A stretch of 64,000 nucleotides of DNA, from positions 18,649 to 82,648 of the forward strand of contig JBBAUA010000009.1 of assembly GCA_040398465.1 (NCBI GenBank), written 5' to 3'. Below the pieces are notes generated by a model. The model was not told the DNA's origin, did not search any database, and worked only from the letters and a program-made list of their open reading frames with translations. This DNA comes from UBA7672 sp040398465. Lineage in GTDB: Bacteria > Pseudomonadota > Alphaproteobacteria > Caulobacterales > Hyphomonadaceae. The translations under genes and the position numbers were made by a program. Shown piece after piece: positions 17,006 to 23,685 of this stretch. Every line of letters begins with the position of its first letter. Position 1 is the first letter of the stretch.

Positions 17006-17782
17006 ATGGGCAAGACACTCACACGCGACGAGAGCATTCCGGAATCGCCAAGCGTCGATCCGGCGGAGATCGAGAAGTTCCGCGCGATGGCGGCCGACTG
17101 GTGGTCGCCGACGGGCAAGTTCGCGCCGCTGCACAAGTTCAACCCGGTGCGGCTGACGTACATTCGCGAGATGGCGGCGAAGCATTTCGGGCTGGACGCC
17201 GATGCGAAGCGGCCGCTGGCGGGCTTGCGCCTGCTGGACGCGGGATGCGGCGGCGGGCTGGTGACCGAACCTATGGCGCGTCTGGGCGCGCACGCTGTGG
17301 GGATCGATGCCGGCGACAAGAACATCAAGGCGGCGATGGTGCATGCGGACGCTGTGCATGTGGACGTGGACTATCGCGTTGGAACGGTAGAGGGGCTGGT
17401 CGCCGCAGGAGAGCCGAAGTTCGACATCGTGCTGTCGCTGGAAGTGGTGGAGCACGTGCAGGACCCGGCGCGGTTCCTGGCCGACTGCGCGGCGTTGCTG
17501 GCGCCCGGGGGCATGATGGTGATGGCGACACTGAACCGGACGGCGAAGGCGTTTGCGCTGGCCGTGGTGGGGGCGGAGCATGTGTTGCGCTGGCTGCCGG
17601 TGGGGACGCATGACTGGAACAAGTTCGTGACGCCGGAAGAGGCGCGCGCGGCGCTGACCGGTGCGGGGCTCGAGATGCTGGAGACGGTGGGCGTCTCGTT
17701 CTCGCCGCTGACCGGCAAGTGGAGCCTGACGCGCGATACGGGCGTCAACTACATGGTGACGGCGACGCGCCCGAAGGTCTGA
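17006..17782 (+). CDS. ubiG: bifunctional ubiquinone O-methyltransferase
   Basis: 258 residues. Class-I SAM methyltransferase: the N-terminal FRAMAADWWSPTGKFAPLHKFNPVRLTYI is a UbiG signature, then SAM motif I LLDAGCGGGLVTEPMARLG (~75), motif II IVLSLEVVEHVQDP, and the C-terminal THDWNKFVTPEEARAAL. It methylates two hydroxyl groups during ubiquinone synthesis. The stop overlaps the mnmC start by one base, so the two are co-translated. Confidence 0.96.
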   Translation: MGKTLTRDESIPESPSVDPAEIEKFRAMAADWWSPTGKFAPLHKFNPVRLTYIREMAAKHFGLDADAKRPLAGLRLLDAGCGGGLVTEPMARLGAHAVGIDAGDKNIKAAMVHADAVHVDVDYRVGTVEGLVAAGEPKFDIVLSLEVVEHVQDPARFLADCAALLAPGGMMVMATLNRTAKAFALAVVGAEHVLRWLPVGTHDWNKFVTPEEARAALTGAGLEMLETVGVSFSPLTGKWSLTRDTGVNYMVTATRPKV

Positions 17783-19548
17783 TGCCGCGCCTGCCGCCCC
17801 TGCCCGATCTGGAATTCACTCCCCTTGAAATTCATGGGGCTCTGCCGTTCGCGCGCGGGCATGGCGATGTGTATTTCTCGGGTGAGGGGCTCGATGAAAA
17901 GCGCGTGGTGTTTCTGGGCGGGTGCGGGCTGCCTGAGGCGTGGGTTGGGCGGGAGCAATTCGTTGTCGGCGAGCTGGGGTTCGGGACGGGGCTGAACCTG
18001 CTGGCGCTGTGGGAGCTCTGGCGCGCGCATCGGCCGAGCACGACGGCGCGGCTGGATGTGATCTCGTTCGAGGGGCTGCTGATGCCGCGTGAAGCAGCGG
18101 CGCGCGTGCATGCGGCATGGCCGGAACTGGCGGAGCTGTCGGCGGTGTTGCGGGACAAGTGGCCGGAGCGGGCGCGTGGCGTGCAGCGCATCGTGCTGGG
18201 CGATGGCGTTACGATGACGCTGTATGTCGATGAGATCGCGGCGGCTGTCGCAGAGGCGCGGGCGCAATGCGATGCGTGGTTTCTCGATGGCTTCGCGCCG
18301 GCGAAGAACCCGGAGATGTGGTCGGCGGAGGTGCTGAGGCATGTTGCACGCATGTCTGCGCCGGGCGCACGGGCGGCGACCTACACGGTGGCAGGGGATG
18401 TGCGGCGGAACCTGCAGGCCGTGGGCTTCGAGGTCGCCAAGGCTGCGGGGCATGGGCGGAAGAAGGAGCGGCTTGAGGCGCGGCTGGTTGCGGCGGGTGC
18501 TCCGCGTGCGGCGGGGCCAAAGCGCGTGGCGATCATCGGCGGCGGAATTGCGGGAGCGTGCGCGGCGCGGGCGTTTGTCCGGCGCGGATGTGCGGTGACC
18601 GTGTACGAGCAGGGCGAGCAGTTGGGTTCTGGCGCGAGCGGCAATCCGATTGCGCTGGTGATGCCGCGGCTGGATGCAGCCGATGGGCCGGCGGCGCGGG
18701 CGCTGCTGGAGGCGTGGCTTTATGCGCGGCGGCTCTATTCCGAGCTGGGCGCCGATGCCGTGCAGGTGCTGGAAGCGGTGCACTTCCCCCGTGGCGAGCG
18801 GGAGGTGGCGCGGTTTGCGAAGCTGATGGCGGATCCGCCGCTGGACGACACGCTGCTGCAAGCGGAGGGCGCGGGGCTTCGGCATGTCGGCGCTGTGGCG
18901 GTGAAGCCTGGGGTTGCGCTATTGCAGCTGATGGCCGGCGCGGTGGTCAGGTTTGGCGCGCGTGTCGCATCGCTGGCGGAAGTCGATGCGGACCTGATTG
19001 TTGTGTGTGCGGGATTGGGTGTCTCGGAAATTGCTGGCGCGGACTCGCCAGCAATTGAGGGGCGGTTGGGTCAGGTGGATTGGCTTGCGGCGGATGGCGC
19101 GGCGAGGGCTGTTGCGGATGGCGGGTACGCCGTGGAGGCGTTCGGGCAGATCTTGTTCGGCGCGACATTTGATGCGGCGGATGGTGAGCCGCGGGTGAGT
19201 GAGGCGGCGAGCGCACACAATCTCGAGGTGCTGGCGCGGTTGCGGCCCGATGCGAGCGCCGGCGCTACGGAAGCGCGCGCGAGCATTCGCGCGACGACGC
19301 AGGATCGGCTGCCGTTTGCGGGGGCGGCGCCAGGCAAGGAAAAGGCGCCGGACGGCACTCCGGCGCCTTCAGAGCGTCACCGCCTTATCGGCGGCCTCGG
19401 CTCACGTGGCTTTCTTTGGGGGCCACTGCTTGCCGAGAAAGTCGCATCAGAGACGTTCGGTGAGCCTTGGCCGGTGGAGGCCAGCGTCGCCGAATGCCTT
19501 GACCCCGGTCGATTCCGAGCCCGCGCGATGCGGCGCGGGAAACTGTAG
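17782..19548 (+). CDS. mnmC: bifunctional tRNA 5-methylaminomethyl-2-thiouridine biosynthesis protein
   Basis: 588 residues. The N-terminal methyltransferase domain (MnmC2) has GELGFGTGLNLLALW (~60) and DAWFLDGFAPAKNPEMW (~168). The C-terminal FAD oxidoreductase (MnmC1) starts with VAIIGGGIAGACAARAFVRRG (~250), then LGSGASGNPIALVMPRLDA and the terminal LIGGLGSRGFLWGPLLAE. It completes the mnm5s2U34 wobble modification in tRNA. Oddity: near residue ~525 a short insert rich in Lys/Pro (GKEKAPDGTPAPSERHR) is encoded by a perfect 11-bp inverted repeat with the appearance of an intrinsic terminator. Confidence 0.93.
   Translation: MPRLPPLPDLEFTPLEIHGALPFARGHGDVYFSGEGLDEKRVVFLGGCGLPEAWVGREQFVVGELGFGTGLNLLALWELWRAHRPSTTARLDVISFEGLLMPREAAARVHAAWPELAELSAVLRDKWPERARGVQRIVLGDGVTMTLYVDEIAAAVAEARAQCDAWFLDGFAPAKNPEMWSAEVLRHVARMSAPGARAATYTVAGDVRRNLQAVGFEVAKAAGHGRKKERLEARLVAAGAPRAAGPKRVAIIGGGIAGACAARAFVRRGCAVTVYEQGEQLGSGASGNPIALVMPRLDAADGPAARALLEAWLYARRLYSELGADAVQVLEAVHFPRGEREVARFAKLMADPPLDDTLLQAEGAGLRHVGAVAVKPGVALLQLMAGAVVRFGARVASLAEVDADLIVVCAGLGVSEIAGADSPAIEGRLGQVDWLAADGAARAVADGGYAVEAFGQILFGATFDAADGEPRVSEAASAHNLEVLARLRPDASAGATEARASIRATTQDRLPFAGAAPGKEKAPDGTPAPSERHRLIGGLGSRGFLWGPLLAEKVASETFGEPWPVEASVAECLDPGRFRARAMRRGKL
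19342..19369 (+). repeat. terminator-like perfect inverted repeat inside mnmC
   Basis: AAGGCGCCGGA-CGGCAC-TCCGGCGCCTT: 11-bp perfect arms with a 6-nt loop, entirely within the mnmC reading frame about 180 bp before its stop. Only TTC follows, not a full T-run. Confidence 0.75.
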
Positions 19549-19549
19549 T

Positions 19550-19846
19550 TCAAGCGCCCGCGCGCGGGCCGGCCTCCTCGCGTCGCAGGCGGTTGATCTC
19601 GTGCGCCAGGCGACGATCGTCATCGGTGACGAGCTTTTCGAGAACACGGACGCGGTCCTTGAGACGGGCGACATCCTTGTGAAGGTCGGAGACAATGCCG
19701 CCGAGCTGGGCAGCCTCGCCTTCGGACTCGCGGCGGCCGGCGCGGATCTTGTCGCGCTCCAGCTTGATGCCCTGCTGGACGATGCCGGCGACGGAGCCGA
19801 TCAGCAATATCGCTATGATGAATTCAAAGAGATCGAGATCGAACAT
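19550..19846 (-). CDS. psp-array small protein 8: N-terminal membrane helix + VLEKLVTDDDRRL motif
   Basis: 98 residues; last gene of the array. Membrane helix at ~8-25 (FIIAILLIGSVAGIVQQGI), a charged linker, then a predicted coiled coil containing VARLKDRVRVLEKLVTDDDRRLAHEINRLR and an Arg/Ala-rich end. It starts 2 nt after the previous stop (TAG-GG-ATG), so it is translationally coupled. Its 3' end faces the mnmC stop from the opposite strand with only one base between them. The overall shape resembles PspB (short, N-terminal helix, C-terminal coil), but the motif is closest to the tail of PspC. Function inferred only from the psp context. Confidence 0.75.
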   Translation of the reverse strand: MFDLDLFEFIIAILLIGSVAGIVQQGIKLERDKIRAGRRESEGEAAQLGGIVSDLHKDVARLKDRVRVLEKLVTDDDRRLAHEINRLRREEAGPRAGA

Positions 19847-19848
19847 CC

Positions 19849-20112
19849 CTAGACCCTCCGGTCATCGCGGAGGCGATCGATCTCGCCGGCAAGCTTCCTG
19901 TCGCCGTCGGTGGCGAGCCGTTCGAGCACGGCGACGCGATCCTTCAGACGCTGGAGTTCGCTCATCATCTCAGCTTCGGAGGCAGACGAGGCGCGATTGG
20001 CCTGCGCCATGTCGAGCTTCATTTTCTGCGACTTCAGGTATGCGCTGCTGATGATGGCGACGAGGCCACACGTAATGCCTAGGAGTGGAATCAGAACGCC
20101 TGCATTGTCCAT
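19849..20112 (-). CDS. psp-array small protein 7: membrane helix + VLERLATDGDRKL motif
   Basis: 87 residues. Membrane helix at ~7-26 (LIPLLGITCGLVAIISSAYL), then a helical segment ending LQRLKDRVAVLERLATDGDRKLAGEIDRLRDDRRV. The start is 3 nt after the stop of the 29-residue micro-ORF, and its AGAGGG ribosome site lies inside that micro-ORF. It is a clear paralogue of the neighbouring 98-, 92-, 89- and 86-residue proteins in the C-terminal half, while the N-terminal half is different. Confidence 0.75.
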   Translation of the reverse strand: MDNAGVLIPLLGITCGLVAIISSAYLKSQKMKLDMAQANRASSASEAEMMSELQRLKDRVAVLERLATDGDRKLAGEIDRLRDDRRV

Positions 20113-20115
20113 CTT

Positions 20116-20205
20116 CTAGACCCTCTGTTCCGAGCGAAGTCGCTCGATGTCGCCAGCGAGCCGGCCACCAAATCTTGCCTGAAACACAACCGGTCTGTTC
20201 ATCAT
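20116..20205 (-). CDS. psp-array micro-ORF (29 aa) consisting almost only of the conserved tail
   Basis: Starts ATGATG overlapping the TGA of the 92-residue gene and ends TAG 3 nt before the next ATG, exactly filling the space between two array genes. The product begins MMNRPVVFQARFG and ends GRLAGDIERLRSEQRV, matching the last ~15 residues of its neighbours (KLAGEIDRLRDDRRV). It lacks the membrane helix and the VLERL part. It could be a genuine mini-adaptor or a decaying duplicate kept for translational coupling. Confidence 0.5.
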   Translation of the reverse strand: MMNRPVVFQARFGGRLAGDIERLRSEQRV

Positions 20206-20480
20206 ACCGGCGTCCGTCCACCCTGAAGGCTCGCAATCTCGTGCGAAAGGCGGCGCTCGTCATCCGTCGCAAGGCGTTCAAGCACTTCGACGCGCTGGCG
20301 AAGCTTGGCCATCTCGGTGGTGTTGGCGGCCACGATCTGTTCGAGGCGGGCCGCGTCGCCCACACCCGCCTTCAGCGCCAGCCTTTTCTCCTCATGGGCA
20401 AGCCCCATGCGGATGATCTGCACGGATGCCGCCATGATCACGGCGATGCCCACGACAATCGATATGACGATCGTTTCCAT
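20202..20480 (-). CDS. psp-array small protein 5: membrane helix + VLERLATDDERRL motif
   Basis: 92 residues from the ATG at 20480 that overlaps the upstream TGA by one base (a GTG codon one position earlier is the alternative). Membrane helix at ~2-24 (ETIVISIVVGIAVIMAASVQII), a basic LAHEEKRLALKAG stretch, then MAKLRQRVEVLERLATDDERRLSHEIASLQ. Same layout as the other array members. Overlapping stop/start on both sides indicates strict co-translation. Confidence 0.75.
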   Translation of the reverse strand: METIVISIVVGIAVIMAASVQIIRMGLAHEEKRLALKAGVGDAARLEQIVAANTTEMAKLRQRVEVLERLATDDERRLSHEIASLQGGRTPV

Positions 20481-20887
20481 CACTTGCCCCCCTCTGGCCG
20501 GTCACGGAGCTTCTCGATCTCCGCAGCGAGGCGGGATTCCCGCGCTTCCTTGTCGAAATCGAGGATCAACCGCTCGAGCACCGCGATACGCTCCTGCATC
20601 GAACCGATGGTCGTCTCCATTTCGGCAACCTGCGCCTTCAGCTGCTCGACCTCGTTGTGATTGGGTCCGGCCTGGTGGCCGTGCATGCCCCAGTCCGAGT
20701 TGAGGCCCCACTGCTTCATGCTTTCGGCGTCGAGCCCCCAGAATTTCGGATCCTTGAGATGGCTCCAGTCGCCCTGTCCCGCGCGGCGGGCCGCCCAGCG
20801 GGCGCGCCAGGCGGCGCGTTTGGCCTGACGCTCGAAGCGCCAGGCGTCGCGGCTCTTGTTCTGTCCACCGCATTCATGGTCATGCAT
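20480..20887 (-). CDS. psp-array protein 4: soluble, basic Trp-rich N-terminus + VLERL motif
   Basis: 135 residues, the longest array member and the only longer one with no membrane helix. Residues 1-75 are Arg/Trp/His-rich (RAAWRARWAARRAGQGDW, DPKFWGLDAESMKQWGLNSDWGMHGH), followed by a coiled coil (VEQLKAQVAEMETTIGSMQERIAVLERLI) and the tail SRLAAEIEKLRDRPEGGK. AGGGGA precedes the ATG. The tail SRLAAEIEKLR is nearly identical to that of the 59-residue member (ARLAAEIEKLR), suggesting duplication. It may be a cytoplasmic partner of the membrane-anchored paralogues. Confidence 0.75.
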   Translation of the reverse strand: MHDHECGGQNKSRDAWRFERQAKRAAWRARWAARRAGQGDWSHLKDPKFWGLDAESMKQWGLNSDWGMHGHQAGPNHNEVEQLKAQVAEMETTIGSMQERIAVLERLILDFDKEARESRLAAEIEKLRDRPEGGK

Positions 20888-20912
20888 GTGCTGATCCCCT
20901 GTCGCATAATAA

Positions 20913-21182
20913 CTAGGTGGCGTTCACCTGCTCGGTCCGCAACTGGGCGATGTCGCGCGCCAGCTTGCGGTCGTCGTCGGTAACGAGGCGCTCGACCACC
21001 TCAAGGCGGGCGCGCAGGCGCGCAATCTCGGCGGCTGTTGCTGCGTTGATCTGCTCCTGCCCTTCGACAGCGCCCTTGGCCTGCGCCTTGATCTTCTCTT
21101 CCTTGATCGAGACGAAGCCGATGACCGCAACGATGATGACCAGTCCGCCGATAATGAATGCGATGTCCGGAATGTTTTCCAC
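20913..21182 (-). CDS. psp-array small protein 3: membrane helix + VVERLVTDDDRKL motif
   Basis: 89 residues from GTG 21182, with AAGGAG 7 nt upstream deciding the start. Membrane helix at ~8-26 (AFIIGGLVIIVAVIGFVSI), Lys/Gln-rich linker, then IARLRARLEVVERLVTDDDRKLARDIAQLR. Paralogue of the other array members through the C-terminal ~35 residues. Confidence 0.75.
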   Translation of the reverse strand: MENIPDIAFIIGGLVIIVAVIGFVSIKEEKIKAQAKGAVEGQEQINAATAAEIARLRARLEVVERLVTDDDRKLARDIAQLRTEQVNAT

Positions 21183-21200
21183 GGCTTGCTCCTTGGACCC

Positions 21201-21380
21201 CTAACGCAGTTTTTCGATTTCGGCGGCGAGGCGCGCCTCGTCCTCGGTACGCAGGCGGCCGAGCGGTGCGGGGCGTGGCGGATCTACATCCAGGAAGCGC
21301 AGCGGCTTCCGGTCCGCGTGCTTGTGGTCACCCGACGTTGCTGGGGCGGGGGCCGGCGTGGCGTCTTTCTGCATGAACAT
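21201..21380 (-). CDS. psp-array small protein 2 (59 aa): Pro-rich N-terminus + short tail motif
   Basis: ATG at 21380 is preceded by AAGGGAGT, a strong ribosome site. The product starts MFMQKDATPAPAPATSG, continues KPLRFLDVDPPRPAPLGRL, and ends RTEDEARLAAEIEKLR, the array tail without the VLERL part or a membrane helix. It lies 25 nt after the 86-residue gene and 18 nt before the 89-residue gene on the same strand. Confidence 0.65.
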   Translation of the reverse strand: MFMQKDATPAPAPATSGDHKHADRKPLRFLDVDPPRPAPLGRLRTEDEARLAAEIEKLR

Positions 21381-21405
21381 ACTCCCTTGCCTGCCGTGGT
21401 TGAGA

Positions 21406-21666
21406 TCAGACCGGAGGACGGCCGCGGTCGCGGAGATTGTCGATCTCGCGCGAGAGGCGACGGTCGTCGTCAGTGACGAGACGTTCGAGGACGGCGACGC
21501 GATCGGTCAGCCTGTCGATCTGATGCTGCATCTGGCCGACTATGGCCTGGTCTTCGCGCGAGCCGCCGGACGCCATTTCGGCGCGCTTGTTCTTGCCGTT
21601 CTGGACAAGCCAGACGATGGCGACCACCATCACGAAGGGAGCGGCGACTGCAATCACGCCTTCCAT
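21406..21666 (-). CDS. psp-array small protein 1: membrane helix + VLERLVTDDDRRL motif
   Basis: 86 residues. Membrane helix at ~4-22 (VIAVAAPFVMVVAIVWLVQ), a basic NGKNKRAEM cytoplasmic edge, then HQIDRLTDRVAVLERLVTDDDRRLSREIDNLRDRG. Its ATG directly abuts the stop of the preceding 85-residue gene (TAG-ATG). It is the array member nearest to pspC and the most PspB-like in layout. Confidence 0.75.
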   Translation of the reverse strand: MEGVIAVAAPFVMVVAIVWLVQNGKNKRAEMASGGSREDQAIVGQMQHQIDRLTDRVAVLERLVTDDDRRLSREIDNLRDRGRPPV

Positions 21667-21924
21667 CTACAACCCCGTTCCTGTGAGCGTCAGCGACGGA
21701 CGCCAGTTGATGCCGAAGTCGCAATCGGGCGGGCAGCCCCGCGAGGCGACGTCGAAGGTGAGACCACGTTCGCCGCCGCCGAAAACCAGCGTCATTTCAC
21801 CGGCGTCGAGATGGACGGCGCCCGACCGTGTAGCGATAGCAAGGGCGACAAATCCCGTCACGAGCAGGGCTGCGGCGCAGACCAGTCTGACGTGGAGCGG
21901 GGTGATCCGAAAATCGCGAGCCAT
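21667..21924 (-). CDS. small single-pass membrane protein of the psp operon, unknown family
   Basis: 85 residues from ATG 21924 (AGAGGGA upstream; a longer frame to 22008 lacks support). Basic N-terminus, membrane helix at ~12-33 (VRLVCAAALLVTGFVALAIAT), then a probably periplasmic Gly-rich domain (AGEMTLVFGGGERGLTFDV) with a Cys pair in GCPPDCDFG. It lacks the array tail motif. It lies between pspC and the array with no terminator visible, so is probably co-regulated. No homologue recognised. Confidence 0.6.
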   Translation of the reverse strand: MARDFRITPLHVRLVCAAALLVTGFVALAIATRSGAVHLDAGEMTLVFGGGERGLTFDVASRGCPPDCDFGINWRPSLTLTGTGL

Positions 21925-22020
21925 GGTGTCCCTCTGTTGTGTACGGGGCTCTGTCTTGGTTCGTCTTTCGGCGCGGCGGCCTGCCTGGGAGGATCTGTGA
22001 GCCGCCACGCCGTGGGAATT

Positions 22021-22422
22021 CTATCTGCCTTCGAGGTCGCGGAATTCGCGCTTGAGTTTCCATTCCTCGGAGGTCACGGCGCGCTCCATCCGGGCGAGGC
22101 GATCATCCATGTCCTTGAACTTGTAGCGTATGTTCGAGAAGGTCTCGCGGGGACGGTCGGAGACCGAGGTCCAGAAGCGTTCCTCGTCGGGCGAGAGATT
22201 GCGGGGCCGGTAGGGCTGCACGGGCGTGATCGCCCAGACAACCACATAGACCGGGATGATGAAGCCGACGCCAGTGAAGAGAAGGATTGCGGCGCCGATG
22301 CGCGTGATCGTCGGGTCCCAGCCCATCCGGTCGGCAATGCCGCCGCAGACGCCGGCGATGATCTTGTCACGGGAGCGGTAGATCCGCTTCGGGTTCGGAG
22401 AGGAGGTGAAATCGTCACGCAT
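22021..22422 (-). CDS. pspC: phage shock protein C with C-terminal tail
   Basis: 133 residues. The PspC domain at ~10-70 has KRIYRSRDKIIAGVCGGIADRMGWDPTITRI and a following membrane helix (AAILLFTGVGFIIPVYVVVWAI). A cytoplasmic or amphipathic tail ends DDRLARMERAVTSEEWKLKREFRDLEGR, comparable to the E. coli PspC end and similar in register to the small array proteins. PspC is an inner-membrane sensor that, with PspB, recruits PspA and relieves PspF inhibition. The start overlaps the pspB stop (TGATG). Confidence 0.93.
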   Translation of the reverse strand: MRDDFTSSPNPKRIYRSRDKIIAGVCGGIADRMGWDPTITRIGAAILLFTGVGFIIPVYVVVWAITPVQPYRPRNLSPDEERFWTSVSDRPRETFSNIRYKFKDMDDRLARMERAVTSEEWKLKREFRDLEGR

Positions 22423-22691
22423 CAGTTGATGTCCCCACGGGTGGATTGTGTCGGGCGCGGGCGGATCGGAGCAGCGTCAGGTTCGAGCAGGCGCTCGAGG
22501 GTCTCGATGCGGCGCTCCATCGTGCGGGCGGAGCGCCAGAGGTCCTCGAGCATCCTTTCGTCATCCTCGGTTAGGTTCCGAGAAGAGCGGTTCTTCGAAA
22601 TGTAGTGGAGGATCATCCACGGCAACACGACGAAGATGCTGACGATGGCGACAAGGCCAAGGCTCATCCCAAAGATCGCTTCCGAAGCCAT
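22422..22691 (-). CDS. pspB: phage shock protein B
   Basis: 89 residues. N-terminal membrane helix (SLGLVAIVSIFVVLPWMILHYISKNR) and an acidic coiled coil EDDERMLEDLWRSARTMERRIETLERLLEPDA, the PspB signature. It acts with PspC at the inner membrane. Start and stop overlap its neighbours (TAATG with pspA, TGATG with pspC). Confidence 0.92.
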   Translation of the reverse strand: MASEAIFGMSLGLVAIVSIFVVLPWMILHYISKNRSSRNLTEDDERMLEDLWRSARTMERRIETLERLLEPDAAPIRPRPTQSTRGDIN

Positions 22692-23416
22692 TACGCGCCC
22701 TCACCTTCGGCGGTCTTGCGGCGCACCGGCGCCGTAGCGGGAGACGGAGCGGGAGACGGGGCGCCGCCGCGGCGACGCTTGATCTCTGCGAGTTCCTTCT
22801 CGATCGACTCTTCGGCGGCCAGTTCCTGGAACTGCGCTTCGAGCGAGCGGTCGCCGACGTTGATGAGATCGGCATAGGCTTCCATCTCGTCGACCTTGCG
22901 TTCGATCTGGCCGTAGCGGCGCATCGCCTCGTCGACCTTGTTGACCTCGATGCGCGAGCGCATCGCGATGCGTTGTTCGGCGGCTTCGCGGCGGACGACG
23001 AGCGCGCGATGTTTCGTCTTCGCTTCGTCGAGTTTCGCTTGCAGCTTCTCGAGGTCGTCCTGGCGGCGAACCGAGACTTCCTCGATCGCCTTCAGGGCCT
23101 GGCGGCGGCCGTCGATCTCGCGTTCGGCGCGCTGCTTGGCGGAAAGTGCGCCGCGGGCGAGGTCTTCACGCCCCTTTTCCACGGCGAGCTCGGCCTTGGA
23201 CGACCAGTCGAGACGGGTCTGTTCCAGCTGCGAGATGTCGCGCTCGTATTCCTTCTTGTCCGCCATCGAGCGGGCCGCGGCGGAGCGGACCTCGACGAGG
23301 CAGTCTTCCATTTCCTGGATGATCAGGCGGGCGATCTTCTCGGGATCCTCCGCCTTGTCGAGCATCGCGTTGATGTTCGAGTTGATGATGTCGGAAAGAC
23401 GGGAGAAAACGCCCAT
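22691..23416 (-). CDS. pspA: phage shock protein A (membrane-binding effector and PspF inhibitor)
   Basis: 241 residues. The N-terminal amphipathic helix (MGVFSRLSDIINSNINAMLDKAEDPEKI) is followed by the long helical hairpin typical of PspA/IM30/ESCRT-III-like proteins, with RLIIQEMEDCLVEVRSAAARSMADKK, AELAVEKGREDLARGAL and a long charged coil. PspA binds stressed membrane and, when free, inhibits PspF. The C-terminal ~20 residues are a Pro/Ala-rich extension. Encoded second in the operon behind a 45-residue ORF. Confidence 0.95.
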   Translation of the reverse strand: MGVFSRLSDIINSNINAMLDKAEDPEKIARLIIQEMEDCLVEVRSAAARSMADKKEYERDISQLEQTRLDWSSKAELAVEKGREDLARGALSAKQRAEREIDGRRQALKAIEEVSVRRQDDLEKLQAKLDEAKTKHRALVVRREAAEQRIAMRSRIEVNKVDEAMRRYGQIERKVDEMEAYADLINVGDRSLEAQFQELAAEESIEKELAEIKRRRGGAPSPAPSPATAPVRRKTAEGEGA

Positions 23417-23500
23417 ATCAGAACCTTTCGTAGAACCTTCTCGGGGGATGGTCTTCTTGGTGTTGGTGGTCTTGTGCCGATGAAGAGGTGGTTGGGGAGG

Positions 23501-23638
23501 TCAGAAGAGGATGCGCGCGATCAGGAAGCCGGCGATAAAGAAGCCCCAGCTTTCGAACGGTCTCCGTCCCATCCAGCTTCCAAACCGTCCCAGTGGGCTG
23601 GGCTTCTCGTAGGGATCGCGGTGGTCGGAGTAGCGCAT
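23501..23638 (-). CDS. 45-residue membrane peptide, first gene of the psp operon
   Basis: ATG at 23638 with AGGAG six bases upstream and a sigma-54 promoter ~48 bp away, so expression is very likely. Residues 1-30 are polar and basic (YSDHRDPYEKPSPLGRFGSW, then MGRRPFESW); the end GFFIAGFLIARILF is a short membrane segment with an aromatic start. It precedes pspA by 84 bp. No family recognised; by position it is a candidate Psp accessory peptide such as PspD- or PspE-like small proteins, but there is no sequence similarity I can claim. Confidence 0.65.
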   Translation of the reverse strand: MRYSDHRDPYEKPSPLGRFGSWMGRRPFESWGFFIAGFLIARILF

Positions 23639-23685
23639 CTTTAGCTCCTGTGGTCGCCGGTGTGACCCCGGCATGAAGACTTGAT

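Noticed and set aside
19550..21666. Reading the psp array as fragments of one broken long gene
   Set aside because: Most ORFs have their own start codon, several with a good ribosome site, and most carry the same tail. Repeated tails with different N-termini indicate paralogues, not pieces of a single gene.
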